NCBI GenBank assembly: GCA_002396885.1
Contig: DGXY01000001.1
Span: forward strand, 6,415-70,414
DNA from: Akkermansiaceae bacterium UBA5020
Lineage (GTDB): Bacteria; Verrucomicrobiota; Verrucomicrobiia; Verrucomicrobiales; DEV007
Direction: 5' to 3'
Length of the DNA stretch: 64,000 bases
The notes below the pieces were generated by a model that saw nothing but the letters and a program-made list of their open reading frames with translations, was not told the DNA's origin and did not search any database. A program made the position numbers and the translations under genes. Below, piece after piece: positions 50,435 to 59,590 of this stretch. Numbering within the stretch: position 1 is the stretch's first letter; each line of letters opens with the position of its first letter.

Positions 50435-50470
50435 ATGACTCGTGACCCATTACCCATGACCCATGACTCA
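50435..50470 (+). repeat. Iterated ATGACYC words before the oxidoreductase
   Basis: The short gap and first codons hold repeated words ATGACT, GTGACCC, ATTACCC, ATGACCC, ATGACT. This makes several candidate ATG starts (50435, 50456, 50462) for the following gene and resembles the iterated sequences at 36.3 and 40.7 kb. Confidence 0.45.
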
Positions 50471-51379
50471 TTCCTCCGCATCGGCCTCATCGGCATGGAC
50501 ACCTCCCATGTCCCGGCTTTCACGAAGCTGTTCCATGATCCCGAAGCCTCGGGCGACCTCGCCGGGTTCCGTGTCGTTGCCGGATTTCCGGACGGCAGTG
50601 ACACTCCGATGAGCCGCGACCGCATCGAGGGTTTCACGAACGAGGCCCGAGACCTCGGTGTCGAAATCGTGGATTCGGTCGGGGCCTTGATCGAGCGGAG
50701 CGACCGGCTCATGATCGTCAGTGTCGATGGGCGCATTCACCTCCGACAGGCCGAGGCTCTCTTTGATGTGGGCAAGCCGGTGTTTGTGGACAAGCCGGTT
50801 GCCGGTTCCCTTGCCGATGCGGTGGCGCTCTACGACCTCGCGGAGCGATTGGGGGTAGCCTGTTTCTCCGCCTCCTCGACCCGCTTCGGTCCGAAAATCA
50901 CGGATCCGGGATGGCGCGACGAGGCGGGAGAAGTCCTCGGCGTCACCAGTTGGGGGCCGCTCGCCTATCAAGCGGGCCAACCCGAGCTGTTCTTCTACGG
51001 CATCCACGGGATCGAGGCGCTCTTCACCGCGATGGGGCCGGGATGCGAGTCGGTCACACGGGTGAAAACCCCCGTGCACGAGATCGTTAGCGGCGTTTGG
51101 AGCGATGGGCGCGTCGGCGTTTATCGCGGGCTTTTGCAGGGAGCAAAACCCTACGGTCTCACCATCCACGCTGAAAAGGCCGTGGTGAACCTCGTCGAGG
51201 AGCCCTCCTACGAAGCCCTTTGCCGCGAGATCGGCCGCTTTTTCAAGACGGAGATCCCGCCCGTGAGTCCCGCCGCGACGCTCGAGATCTACGCCTTCAT
51301 GGAGGCGGCAGACGAGAGCCTGAGAAGGGGCGGGGCGTCGGTGCGGTTGGCGGAGGTGATGGCGTTGGCGAGGGAGTGA
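50456..51379 (+). CDS. Gfo/Idh/MocA-type oxidoreductase
   Basis: From ATG 50456 (other starts lie at 50411, 50435 and 50462) the protein has 307 residues. The N-terminal Rossmann fold reads LRIGLIGMDTSHVPAFTKLF and the cofactor region has GKPVFVDKPVAGSLADAVAL, the EKPxa motif typical of NAD(P)-dependent sugar oxidoreductases, here DKP. The C-terminal half is the usual alpha/beta sheet domain. MDTSH relatives of this family are common in Planctomycetes and Verrucomicrobia. The substrate is probably a sugar or cyclitol but cannot be fixed. The family average is about 340 residues, so it is slightly short. Confidence 0.82.
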   Translation: MTHDSFLRIGLIGMDTSHVPAFTKLFHDPEASGDLAGFRVVAGFPDGSDTPMSRDRIEGFTNEARDLGVEIVDSVGALIERSDRLMIVSVDGRIHLRQAEALFDVGKPVFVDKPVAGSLADAVALYDLAERLGVACFSASSTRFGPKITDPGWRDEAGEVLGVTSWGPLAYQAGQPELFFYGIHGIEALFTAMGPGCESVTRVKTPVHEIVSGVWSDGRVGVYRGLLQGAKPYGLTIHAEKAVVNLVEEPSYEALCREIGRFFKTEIPPVSPAATLEIYAFMEAADESLRRGGASVRLAEVMALARE

Positions 51380-51465
51380 GCGGGGAAACCTCAGAGGAGA
51401 CGGAGGAGCACAGCGGCGAGATACCCTAGAAGGGACTCGACGTTCGTGGTCCGATTTGGGAGGAT

Positions 51466-51747
51466 GTGGAGGTGAACGTTCCCACCAAAGCATCTCCGTT
51501 TGGTTGCGCCGTCGGATTTATCGGTTTGTTGGTCATGGCAATCTCGGTGTTTTTTTGGCGCGCCTTCTATCTCACCTATGCGTGGGAAGATCAGGTCAGG
51601 GCCGCCCAAGTCCGGGAATCGATCGCTTTGTGGGGGGCAACAAGCGCCATATTGGCGATCCTTCTCTTCTTCGTTGCCTGGAGAATGGTAAAGCACTCCG
51701 ACGGCGCATCTCCTTGGGACCCTAACAAGCCAAAGATACGATTTTGA
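51466..51747 (+). CDS. Small two-helix membrane protein
   Basis: A GTG at 51466 (or at 51472) opens a 93-residue frame with two transmembrane segments (CAVGFIGLLVMAISVFFW and SIALWGATSAILAILLFFVA) joined by a polar loop, and a polar C-terminus DPNKPKIRF. No family recognised. The upstream region contains GGAGG-like purine words near 51460-51470 that may serve as a ribosome-binding site. Base composition is lower in GC than the neighbours. Confidence 0.5.
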   Translation: MEVNVPTKASPFGCAVGFIGLLVMAISVFFWRAFYLTYAWEDQVRAAQVRESIALWGATSAILAILLFFVAWRMVKHSDGASPWDPNKPKIRF

Positions 51748-51983
51748 ACGGGCTCACTGGAATTTCGAAATGAGTCTGCGAATGGAACTTTCGCAAAGGT
51801 TCCCCAGCATCAAAGCGTCGTGACCGGATTGAATCGGATGTTAGGATCCGGCGTCACGAAATCCATCCCACATTGGCCCTCTGTGCCCCAGGTCGTGAAA
51901 ACCGCCCTCCCTGAGGCGCAAAACCGGGCCCAATGCAGGCTTTCCCCGCATCGGCTTTTCGGCTACGATCCGTCTCGTCCTGC

Positions 51984-53243
51984 ATGAAAAGCCCCACGAC
52001 CTTCCTTATCGGATTCACCGGATTGATCACTCTTTCCACCCTCTCCGCCGCCAACTGGCCGCAGTGGCGGGGGCCGGAAGGCACCAGCCTGGCCTTGCCG
52101 GGAGACTATCCGACGAAGTTCTCGCCTTCCGAAAACGTGCTCTGGAAAGTGAAGCTGCCTGGTGTCGGCAGCAGCACGCCCGCCGTATGGGAAGATCGCA
52201 TTTTCGTCACCTGCGGGATCGAGGGAGAAGATGGCATCATCGCCTTCGATTGGAACGGTGCCGAGATCTGGCGCGAGACGCTGGGGCCGGAGCGCGCCGG
52301 AAAACACAAGAACGGGAGCGGTTCGAATCCTTCGCCGATCACGGACGGGAAAAACCTCATCGTCTATTTCAAGAGCGGCACGGTCGCGTCGCTCACGCAT
52401 GAAGGAACGGTGAACTGGAAGACGAACTTGCAGGAGCAGTTCGGTGAAGACACCCTCTGGTGGGATCTCGGCAGTTCTCCGGTTTTCGCAGCGGGGAATA
52501 TCGTCATCCCGGTGATGCAGGAGGGCGAATCCTACGTCGTCGCCCTCAATCCCGCCGACGGCAAGGTGGCCTGGAAAGTCGATCGCACCTTCCCGGTGCA
52601 AAAGGAAACGGGCCAATCTTACACGACTCCCTACCTGACGACGATTGATGGAGTCGAGACCCTCGTGATCTGGGGAGCCGATCGCCTCACCGGGCACGAT
52701 CCGAAGGACGGTAAGACGCTCTGGACCTGCGGTGGCTTCAATCCCGAGGACAAGGCGATGTGGCGCGTCATCGCTTCGCCCGCTTTCGTCGATGGCATCG
52801 CCGTGGTGCCCTACGGCCGCACCAAATACACCGCGGGTGTGAAGCTCGGCGGCAGCGGCGATATCACCGCGACGGCCCGTCTCTGGGAGCGCGACGACCT
52901 CGGCTCCGATTGCCCCACTCCGGTGGGCCGCGATGGCAAGGTCTACCTGCTCTCCGACCGCGGCGAGATCCACTGCCTCGAGGTGAAGACCGGCAAGGAT
53001 CTGTGGAAGGGGGCGATCCCGCGCGCCTCGGCGAACTATTACTCATCGCCCATCCTCGCCGGTGACCTCCTTTACGCCGCGCGCGAAGACGGCATGGTCG
53101 CCGTGATCAAAGTGAGCGACTCGGGCATGGAAGTGCTCTCGCAGAACGAGATGGGCGAGCGCATCGCAGCCGCTCCCGTGCCGTTGCGGAGCAAGCTCCT
53201 CGTTCGCGGCGTCGATCATCTCTTCTGCCTCGGTGCCAAGTAG
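51984..53243 (+). CDS. Exported PQQ-like beta-propeller protein
   Basis: ATG 51984 (MKSPTTFLIGFTGLITLSTLS) gives a signal peptide and 419 residues. The mature protein starts ANWPQWRGPEGTSLALPGDY, the usual opening of the planctomycete/verrucomicrobial PQQ-like propellers ('WPqWRGP'). Blades include VLWKVKLPGVGSSTPAVWED, DGKVAWKVDRTF, DGKTLWTCGGF and VKTGKDLWKGAIP. Probably periplasmic; no cofactor is proved. It precedes the DUF6807 gene by 34 bp in the same direction, so the two may be co-transcribed. Confidence 0.9.
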   Translation: MKSPTTFLIGFTGLITLSTLSAANWPQWRGPEGTSLALPGDYPTKFSPSENVLWKVKLPGVGSSTPAVWEDRIFVTCGIEGEDGIIAFDWNGAEIWRETLGPERAGKHKNGSGSNPSPITDGKNLIVYFKSGTVASLTHEGTVNWKTNLQEQFGEDTLWWDLGSSPVFAAGNIVIPVMQEGESYVVALNPADGKVAWKVDRTFPVQKETGQSYTTPYLTTIDGVETLVIWGADRLTGHDPKDGKTLWTCGGFNPEDKAMWRVIASPAFVDGIAVVPYGRTKYTAGVKLGGSGDITATARLWERDDLGSDCPTPVGRDGKVYLLSDRGEIHCLEVKTGKDLWKGAIPRASANYYSSPILAGDLLYAAREDGMVAVIKVSDSGMEVLSQNEMGERIAAAPVPLRSKLLVRGVDHLFCLGAK

Positions 53244-53277
53244 TAAGAAAGCGGCAGCGAGCCGCTCACTCATTCTG

Positions 53278-54180
53278 ATGAAACGATCCCTTTTCGCGTT
53301 TTTCCTCCTGAGCGCCTCGATGGCAATCTCGGGCGAATTCAAACTCGAGCAGCGGGAGGATCGTCTCGTCATCACCGACGGGGCCGCTCCGGTGGCGGAG
53401 TATGTCTTTGCGGACGAGCGGATTCTGCGTCCCTATTTCGCCAACGTCCACGCTCCGGGCGGAATCCCGCTGACGCGGACTCATCCACCCGATCCTGACA
53501 AAGACGCCACCGATCATGCCGACATGCATCCCGGGATCTGGATCGGGTTTGGTGATGTGTCAGGGAATGATTTCTGGCGGAACAAGGGACGCATTGTGCA
53601 CGAGCGCTTCGTGCTCGAGCCAGCCGTCACGCCCGACCGGGTCTCCGTTTCGACCGTCTCATCGATGCAGGGAGAAGACGGGACGAAGCTCGCGAAAGTG
53701 CTCGGGGCCTTCCTCCTTTCACGTGTCCCCGATGGCTGGAGGCTCGACTGGAAACTACGGATCGCACCGCAGATCGATGGATTCGCTTTCGGCGATCAGG
53801 AGGAAATGGGCTTCGGAGTTCGGGTCGCGACACCACTCACGGAAAAGAACGGCGGTCTCATTACCAACAGTGGACATCTCGCCTCGGCCGCGGCGACCTG
53901 GGGGCAGCCGGCCGATTGGTGCGACTATTCGAAGAAGATCGATGGGAAACGCGCGGGGGTGCTCCTCGTGCCCGATTCCGCCAATCCGCATCCGAGCTGG
54001 TGGCACAACCGCGACTACGGGGTCTTTGTCTCAAATCCCTTCGGACGGAAGGCGATGAAGCAGGGCGGGGAAAGCCGGATCGAGGTGAAGCAGGGCGAGT
54101 TCTACTCTTTCAACCACACCGCGTATCTCTACGCGATCGATCCGGCCGGAAAGCCGGCATGGGAGCGATATCCGCGCTAA
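53278..54180 (+). CDS. Exported DUF6807 (PmoA-family) protein
   Basis: The ATG at 53278 gives 300 residues with a signal peptide (LFAFFLLSASMAISG). The body matches the DUF6807 family (named PmoA in databases): RPYFANVHAPGGIPLTR, HADMHPGIWIGFGDVSGNDF, WCDYSKKIDGKRAGVLLV and NPHPSWWHNRDYGVFVSNPF. Despite the database name, it is not related to methane oxidation here. Members often occur near glycoside hydrolases and sugar oxidoreductases. The next gene begins directly after its TAA. Confidence 0.88.
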   Translation: MKRSLFAFFLLSASMAISGEFKLEQREDRLVITDGAAPVAEYVFADERILRPYFANVHAPGGIPLTRTHPPDPDKDATDHADMHPGIWIGFGDVSGNDFWRNKGRIVHERFVLEPAVTPDRVSVSTVSSMQGEDGTKLAKVLGAFLLSRVPDGWRLDWKLRIAPQIDGFAFGDQEEMGFGVRVATPLTEKNGGLITNSGHLASAAATWGQPADWCDYSKKIDGKRAGVLLVPDSANPHPSWWHNRDYGVFVSNPFGRKAMKQGGESRIEVKQGEFYSFNHTAYLYAIDPAGKPAWERYPR

Positions 54181-55458
54181 ATGAAAAAAATTCCCGCATG
54201 CGTTTTTGTTGTTTTGGTAGGGCTATTTCGTGGGGACGCCGCGCAGCCCGCCGTGACTGATTATCCCTCGATCCAGGCCGCGCTTGATGCGAATCCCGAC
54301 CGTCAGGTTTTCGTGCCGGCTGGCGATCATCCGATCTCGGAAAAGATCAGGGTGCGTGGGGAGGGTGGCGGTCTTTTCGGCCCCGGCCGCATCATTCAGA
54401 CGAATCCGAATCACCCGCACCTCGAGATCGAAAAGGCGTCCGCTGTCGTGATCCGCGATCTCACCCTGACCCGACCGGAAGGAAAGACCGAGACGGATCG
54501 AGAGGCGATCATCGCCATTCAATGCGTTGATCTCGCCATCGAGAATGTCCGCATCATCGATAACCAGTCCCGCGCCGGAACGATCACCCTGCGCGAATGC
54601 CGCGATTCTCGTATCAGCCGTTGCCTCGTGCGCAACTACATGCGCGTCTCGATCGACGACCGCACCGCGAGCGAGGACTGGGGCTACGCCTTTCGCTGCA
54701 CCGATGGCACCGGGATCAGCGTCTCCTACAGTGTTGGCACGCTGATCGAAGGCAATCGCGTCGTCGAGGAACGGCTCGTGCCGACCGAGGCGGTGAAAAA
54801 GGCTCACGGTCTCGGCGACTTCGTGAAGAAGAATGAGGTGAAGGGAAAAATCTTGAACCAGGCGGCGTGGGACGCGAACTACACCGACAACTGGCAGCAG
54901 GGCTCGGCCATCATCGTGACGGCGCCGAAGACGAGCGATCTCACCCGTATTCTCGGCAATCACGTCGCGAATGCTGCGCAGGGGATCGACCTGCATTGCG
55001 ACCATGTCATCGTCTCGAACAATATTGTCAGCAATGCCTTCATCGGGATGAAGGCGATGCACGGCTCGCGCAATGTCCTCATCACGGGCAATCAGTTCAC
55101 GCGCAACAGTCTCTGGGCGATCGGCCTGATGCCGGGCGCGGGTGCTGATGCGGACAACCCCGACGGCGGATCGATCATCGCCAACAACTTGATTTCCCAA
55201 TTCGGCCACGGCGATGCCTCGTGGATCTGGGGGAAAGAGCGATCTCCCTTCAAGTTCGACAACGGGCAAGAGGCGGATGATCCACCGCTGAGGGACGTTC
55301 TCATGCAGGGCAACGTCGTCGATTGCATCGGCGAGCCCCGCTACCGTTATGCCGTCATCATCGCCGGCGGCGATGATGGACCGAAAGGCCTGCGTTTCGC
55401 GAACAATCTCTTCGCTCCCGGACGAGATGGGGTGGCGAACGTGGAGCTGAAGCCCTGA
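54181..55458 (+). CDS. Exported right-handed beta-helix protein
   Basis: The ATG follows the previous stop with no gap, so the two genes are translated from one mRNA. The 425-residue product has a signal peptide (KKIPACVFVVLVGLFRGDA), then YPSIQAALDANPDRQVFVPAGD, the Pectate_lyase_3-type N-terminus. Iterated strands of a parallel beta-helix follow: VVIRDLTLTR, LAIENVRIID, RISRCLVRNY, RILGNHVANA, VIVSNNIVSN, VLITGNQFTR. Such proteins bind or cut polysaccharides, often uronic acid polymers. No catalytic residues can be assigned. Confidence 0.87.
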   Translation: MKKIPACVFVVLVGLFRGDAAQPAVTDYPSIQAALDANPDRQVFVPAGDHPISEKIRVRGEGGGLFGPGRIIQTNPNHPHLEIEKASAVVIRDLTLTRPEGKTETDREAIIAIQCVDLAIENVRIIDNQSRAGTITLRECRDSRISRCLVRNYMRVSIDDRTASEDWGYAFRCTDGTGISVSYSVGTLIEGNRVVEERLVPTEAVKKAHGLGDFVKKNEVKGKILNQAAWDANYTDNWQQGSAIIVTAPKTSDLTRILGNHVANAAQGIDLHCDHVIVSNNIVSNAFIGMKAMHGSRNVLITGNQFTRNSLWAIGLMPGAGADADNPDGGSIIANNLISQFGHGDASWIWGKERSPFKFDNGQEADDPPLRDVLMQGNVVDCIGEPRYRYAVIIAGGDDGPKGLRFANNLFAPGRDGVANVELKP

Positions 55459-55590
55459 ACGAAGAGGGCTGGGTGAGTGGCATGGGCATCCTGCCGAGGC
55501 ATCGTCGCCCGGTTTGAAACGCTGATAGACGGATCGAAAGGCGGTGCGTCGTGTCCACCGACCGCATGGGCTGGAAGCCCATGCCACGAG

Positions 55591-58260
55591 TCACTTCGAT
55601 GCCACCTTCTTTTTGGCCGCCTTCTTGGCTGGAGCCTTTTTCGCCGCCGTCTTCTTGGCAGGCGAGGCACCGTCTTCGGCGACCTTGGCGGTCTTCCCCT
55701 TGGCGTTTTCGCGCGGCGGGAAATCCCAGGCGAGCATGCGCTTGCCCTTCAGGTTGCAGACAAGGGCGGCGGCGAAGGGGCGGCCCTTCTTGCTGATCCA
55801 CTTGTCGATCACGTCGGTCTTGCCTTCGGTGAAATACTTGATGGCCTGCTCCCGAGGAATCGGGAATTTGCACATCTCCCGGGCGAGACGGGCCTTGCAG
55901 CCGTCTCCGGAGACGCGGCGGTCGCAGATGTAGCTGCCGGGGGTCTCGTAGATGTTTCCCTTTTCGCAGGCCGGGCACTTGCAGAGACGGTTCTCGGGAA
56001 GGATGGCCTCGGCCTCGGCTTCCTCCTCGGGAGATTTCTCAAAGACGAAAGAAGCCTTGAGTCCGGTCTTCTTGTCATCCTGCAATTCGATGGCGGCATC
56101 GAAAGGCATCTTGAAGCGGTTCACAAAGCCGGTGAGGGGGCCGACATGCTTGCTCTTGAGCAAGGTCTTCGCCTCGTCTTCGGAGAGCGGGCGGCTCGCG
56201 ACCACCTTGGAAAGGGAGAATTTGCAATCGGGCTGCTTGCACTTGTAGCGGCCGTCGTCCTGTCCGAGCGAGGGCGCGCCGCACACAGGGCAGGGGACCG
56301 GGAACTCGGGCCACTCGCGCTCGACGGCGTTGCGGGCGTAGTCCTTCGCGGTCGCGACGACATTGCTCGTGAGATCCCGGACCTCGCGCATGAAGGTCTT
56401 GCGATCGAGCTTGCCCTGCTCCATCTGCTTGAGCTTGTATTCCCATTCGCCGGTCATTTCGGGCGAGGTGAGCAGGCCGATCTCCATGTTGTGGAGCTGC
56501 TCGATGAGGCGCATGCCACGGGTTGTGACAAAGAGGTCGCGTCCGTCGCGGGTGATGTATTTGTCGAGAATGAGACCTTCGATGATGGCCGCCCGCGTCG
56601 CGGGTGTGCCGAGTCCGCGCTCGGACATGGCATCCCGGAGGTCTTCGTCATCGACGCGCTTGCCGGCGGTCTCCATCGCGGAGAGCAGGGTGCTTTCATT
56701 GTAGCGTGCCGGCGGTCGAGTGACTTTCTCAAGGACGTCGATGCGCTTGAGGTCGGCCGCTTCGCCCGGCTTCACCGGCACGATTTGGCGCTCGCCCTTC
56801 TTGTTTTCATCCTCCTCGTCGTCACCGGATTCGGCGGGGATGGCGACGTCGGCGGTCTTGCCATAGACGGCGAGCCAGCCCGGTTCGACGAGGATCTTGC
56901 CTTCGCTCTTGAACTGGTCGTTTCCGATCGTGGAGATGCGGGTCGTGTTCTCGAACTCGGCCTGCGGATAGAAGGCGGCGATGAAACGCCGGGCCACCAT
57001 GTCGTAAAGTTTCTGCTCGGCCTCATCGAGATTCAGCGGGATCTGGCCGGTGGGGATGATGGCAAAGTGGTCGCTGACCTTGGCGCCGTTGAAAACGCGG
57101 CGGTTCGAACCGGTCACGAGGCGGTCTTTCAGGGCCTTGGCGGCATGGGCGGGGAGATCCGTGACGCTGCGGCCCGAGGCCTTCGAAATCTTCTCGAGCG
57201 TTCCGGCCGTGGTCGCGACGTAGTCGTCGGGCAGATAACGGGAGTCGGTCCGCGGGTAGGTGAGGGCCTTGTGCTTTTCGTAGAGCGCCTGGGCGATCTG
57301 CAGGGTCCGGCGGGCGGAGAATCCGAAGCGACCGTTCGCCTCGCGTTGCAAACTCGTGAGATCGTAGAGCTGCGGAGCGATCTGTTTGACGGGCTTTTTC
57401 TTTTCCTCGACGGAGGCGGACTTGCCCTCGCAGCGTTTCACGATGGCCTCGGCCTTGGCGCGGTCCCAGAGCCGTTCGGCGCGGGCGTGGGGCTGGTCTT
57501 CCCTCTTCTTGAAGTCCGGGTCGAACCAGCGTCCGAGGTAGCTCCCTGCGGAGACGCCGAAATTACCGACGACCTCGAAATAGTCCTCGCTCACGAAGTC
57601 GCCGATTTCCTGCTCACGCTCGGCGAGGAGGGCGAGGGTGGGCGTCTGGACGCGGCCGACGGGGGTCTTGTTGAAGCCTCCGAACTTGCTGTTGAAGGCG
57701 GTCATGGCCCGCGTCGAGTTGATCCCGACGAGCCAGTCGGATTCGGACCGGCAATAGGCGGCGTCGGCGAGCGGACGCATCTCGGTATCGCTGCGAAGCG
57801 AGGCGAAGGCTTCGCTGATCGAGCCATCGGTCATCGACTGCATCCAGAGGCGACACACCGGCTTCTCCACGCCGCAATACTGGACAATGTAACGGAAGAT
57901 GAGTTCCCCCTCGCGCCCGGCGTCACAGGCGTTGATGAGTTGGGTCACGTCCTTGCGCTTCATCAGCTTTTTCAGGACGGTGAGTCGCGATTTGCCGCCT
58001 TTCTGCTCGCTCGGTTCGAGGGCGAACTCCTGCGGGAGGACGGGGAGGCATTCGAAATTCCACGGCAGATTCTTCCCTTCGGCGGTGGTGGGGAGGGCCT
58101 GCTGGACGAGGTGGCCGACCGCCGAGGAGATGACGTAGCGGTCGTTTTCGTAATACTCGTCATGCTTTTCGAAGCGACCGATGGCAGGGTCTTTTCCGAG
58201 GACGCGGGCGAGGTCGTTGGCGACACTGGGCTTCTCGGCGATGATGAGAGACTTCGACAT
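55591..58260 (-). CDS. topB: DNA topoisomerase III (type IA) with Lys/Ala-rich tail
   Basis: Type IA topoisomerases relax and decatenate DNA through a 5'-phosphotyrosyl link. From ATG 58260 the protein has 889 residues. The TOPRIM domain shows EKPS (9-12) and the acidic DAGREGE (113-119); the active-site tyrosine is Tyr335 in LTYPRTDSRYLPDD. FNKTPVGRVQTPTL and FSARRTLQIAQALYE are typical of TopB. The C-terminus adds a zinc-ribbon-like pair (CPVCG..CKQPDC and CKCPACEKG..CDRRVSGDGC) and a histone-H1-like tail of KKAPAKKAAKKK. A longer start at 58290 exists but lacks homology. The gene is downstream of dprA on the same strand. Confidence 0.95.
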   Translation of the reverse strand: MSKSLIIAEKPSVANDLARVLGKDPAIGRFEKHDEYYENDRYVISSAVGHLVQQALPTTAEGKNLPWNFECLPVLPQEFALEPSEQKGGKSRLTVLKKLMKRKDVTQLINACDAGREGELIFRYIVQYCGVEKPVCRLWMQSMTDGSISEAFASLRSDTEMRPLADAAYCRSESDWLVGINSTRAMTAFNSKFGGFNKTPVGRVQTPTLALLAEREQEIGDFVSEDYFEVVGNFGVSAGSYLGRWFDPDFKKREDQPHARAERLWDRAKAEAIVKRCEGKSASVEEKKKPVKQIAPQLYDLTSLQREANGRFGFSARRTLQIAQALYEKHKALTYPRTDSRYLPDDYVATTAGTLEKISKASGRSVTDLPAHAAKALKDRLVTGSNRRVFNGAKVSDHFAIIPTGQIPLNLDEAEQKLYDMVARRFIAAFYPQAEFENTTRISTIGNDQFKSEGKILVEPGWLAVYGKTADVAIPAESGDDEEDENKKGERQIVPVKPGEAADLKRIDVLEKVTRPPARYNESTLLSAMETAGKRVDDEDLRDAMSERGLGTPATRAAIIEGLILDKYITRDGRDLFVTTRGMRLIEQLHNMEIGLLTSPEMTGEWEYKLKQMEQGKLDRKTFMREVRDLTSNVVATAKDYARNAVEREWPEFPVPCPVCGAPSLGQDDGRYKCKQPDCKFSLSKVVASRPLSEDEAKTLLKSKHVGPLTGFVNRFKMPFDAAIELQDDKKTGLKASFVFEKSPEEEAEAEAILPENRLCKCPACEKGNIYETPGSYICDRRVSGDGCKARLAREMCKFPIPREQAIKYFTEGKTDVIDKWISKKGRPFAAALVCNLKGKRMLAWDFPPRENAKGKTAKVAEDGASPAKKTAAKKAPAKKAAKKKVASK

Positions 58261-58315
58261 GGAGTTGGGGCGAAAAGACTGAGACGACACGGAGTGCCCC
58301 GGTTTCGGGGAAAGG

Positions 58316-59461
58316 TCAACCCGCTTTCGAGAAGTATTTCCCCGGCAACTGCCGGACGAGACGCTTCATTTCGAGCTGGAGGAGGGCCGCACTGATGCGT
58401 CCGGCGGGCACTTGGGTGGCTGCAGAGAGGCTGTCGATCGTTGCCTCGCCGAGGGCCAATTCGCTGAGGAGACGGCGTTCGAGCTCGCTGAGATCGACGA
58501 TGCGGGTGGGCGGAGCGGGCTCCTTTGGGCTTTGATGAGGGATTGATTTTGAAACGGACTCCGTGAAATCGAGCGGCAGTGCATTGATTTCCAGTCCCAA
58601 TTCGTCAATCACATCATCGGGGGTGCAGACGAGGGTGGCCCCCTGTTGGATGAGGCGGTGACAGCCTTCGGAAGAGGGACGGTCGATCGGACCCGGGATC
58701 GCGAAGACGGTGCGGCCCTGCTCGAGGGCCTGGTTGGCGGTGATGAGGGAACCACTCCGCGCCGGCGCTTCGACGACGAGGAGCCCGCTCGACAGGCCCG
58801 CGACGATGCGGTTGCGCAGGGGAAAGGATTGTTTGTCCGGCACGTAGAGGACGGGGAATTCGGAAAGGACGGCCCCGCTCCCGGTGATGCGGTCGGCGAG
58901 GGCCTGGTTGTCGGGGGGATAAACGTTCCCAATCCCCGAGCCGAGCACGGCGATGGTGCGGCCGCCAGCGGCAAGGGCGGCCTCGTGGGCGGCGGTGTCG
59001 ATCCCGCGGGCGAGCCCGCTGACGATCGTGAATCCGGCGCGGGCGAGCTGGAAGCTAAATTTTCTTGCCTGCTCGCGCCCGTAGTGGGTCATCCGTCGTG
59101 ATCCCACCACACCGACGGCGGCGGCGTCCGCCGGGGTGATCGTCCCTTTTAAATAGAGCAGGAAAGGCGGATCATGGATCTGGCGCAATGCGGCGGGATA
59201 GCGCGGATCGTCGAGCGTGAGGAGCTCGATCCCGTGATCGCTGAGGCGGCATTTTTCCCCGGGCAGATCGATGCGATTTTCCCAGTCGGCGATGTGGGCG
59301 GCCATTTCCTCTCCGATCCCGGGGACAAGGAGGAGTTCGCGCGCCGAAGCGGAAAGGATCGCCTGCGGTTCGCGGAACTGCTCGAGGAGACGGCGCACTC
59401 GGATCGGCCCGATATTCGGGAGCAGATTCAGAGCCAGGTATGCCTCGGTCGCGGTAAGCAT
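58316..59461 (-). CDS. dprA: DNA-processing protein DprA
   Basis: DprA loads RecA on single-stranded DNA during natural transformation. The 381-residue protein has the N-terminal helix-hairpin-helix part (LPNIGPIRVRRLLEQF, LLLVPGIGEEMAAHI), the Rossmann-like domain with VGVVGSRRMTHYGREQA, FTIVSGLARGIDTAAHEAAL, TIAVLGSGIGNVYPPDN and EAPARSGSLITANQALEQGR, and a C-terminal winged-helix part that ends LPGKYFSKAG. Length is normal. It precedes topB by about 50 bp, a common gene order. Its presence supports competence for DNA uptake, which would also help cassette acquisition by the integron. Confidence 0.95.
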   Translation of the reverse strand: MLTATEAYLALNLLPNIGPIRVRRLLEQFREPQAILSASARELLLVPGIGEEMAAHIADWENRIDLPGEKCRLSDHGIELLTLDDPRYPAALRQIHDPPFLLYLKGTITPADAAAVGVVGSRRMTHYGREQARKFSFQLARAGFTIVSGLARGIDTAAHEAALAAGGRTIAVLGSGIGNVYPPDNQALADRITGSGAVLSEFPVLYVPDKQSFPLRNRIVAGLSSGLLVVEAPARSGSLITANQALEQGRTVFAIPGPIDRPSSEGCHRLIQQGATLVCTPDDVIDELGLEINALPLDFTESVSKSIPHQSPKEPAPPTRIVDLSELERRLLSELALGEATIDSLSAATQVPAGRISAALLQLEMKRLVRQLPGKYFSKAG

Positions 59462-59590
59462 TCCTTTTCTTAAGGTTGATCAGGTGAACAGTCAAGTTTC
59501 TTTCTACGCCACTCTGACGGGAAATCGAAACGGAAAATCCGTTCGCGATCCGGGGGCACCCCGTCTAAGCTGCGGACCTCGTTTCATCAA

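Noticed and set aside
55477..58395. A 970-codon plus-strand frame opposite topB
   Set aside because: Fully antisense to topoisomerase III with all its motifs; Gly/Leu/Val-biased text without domains.
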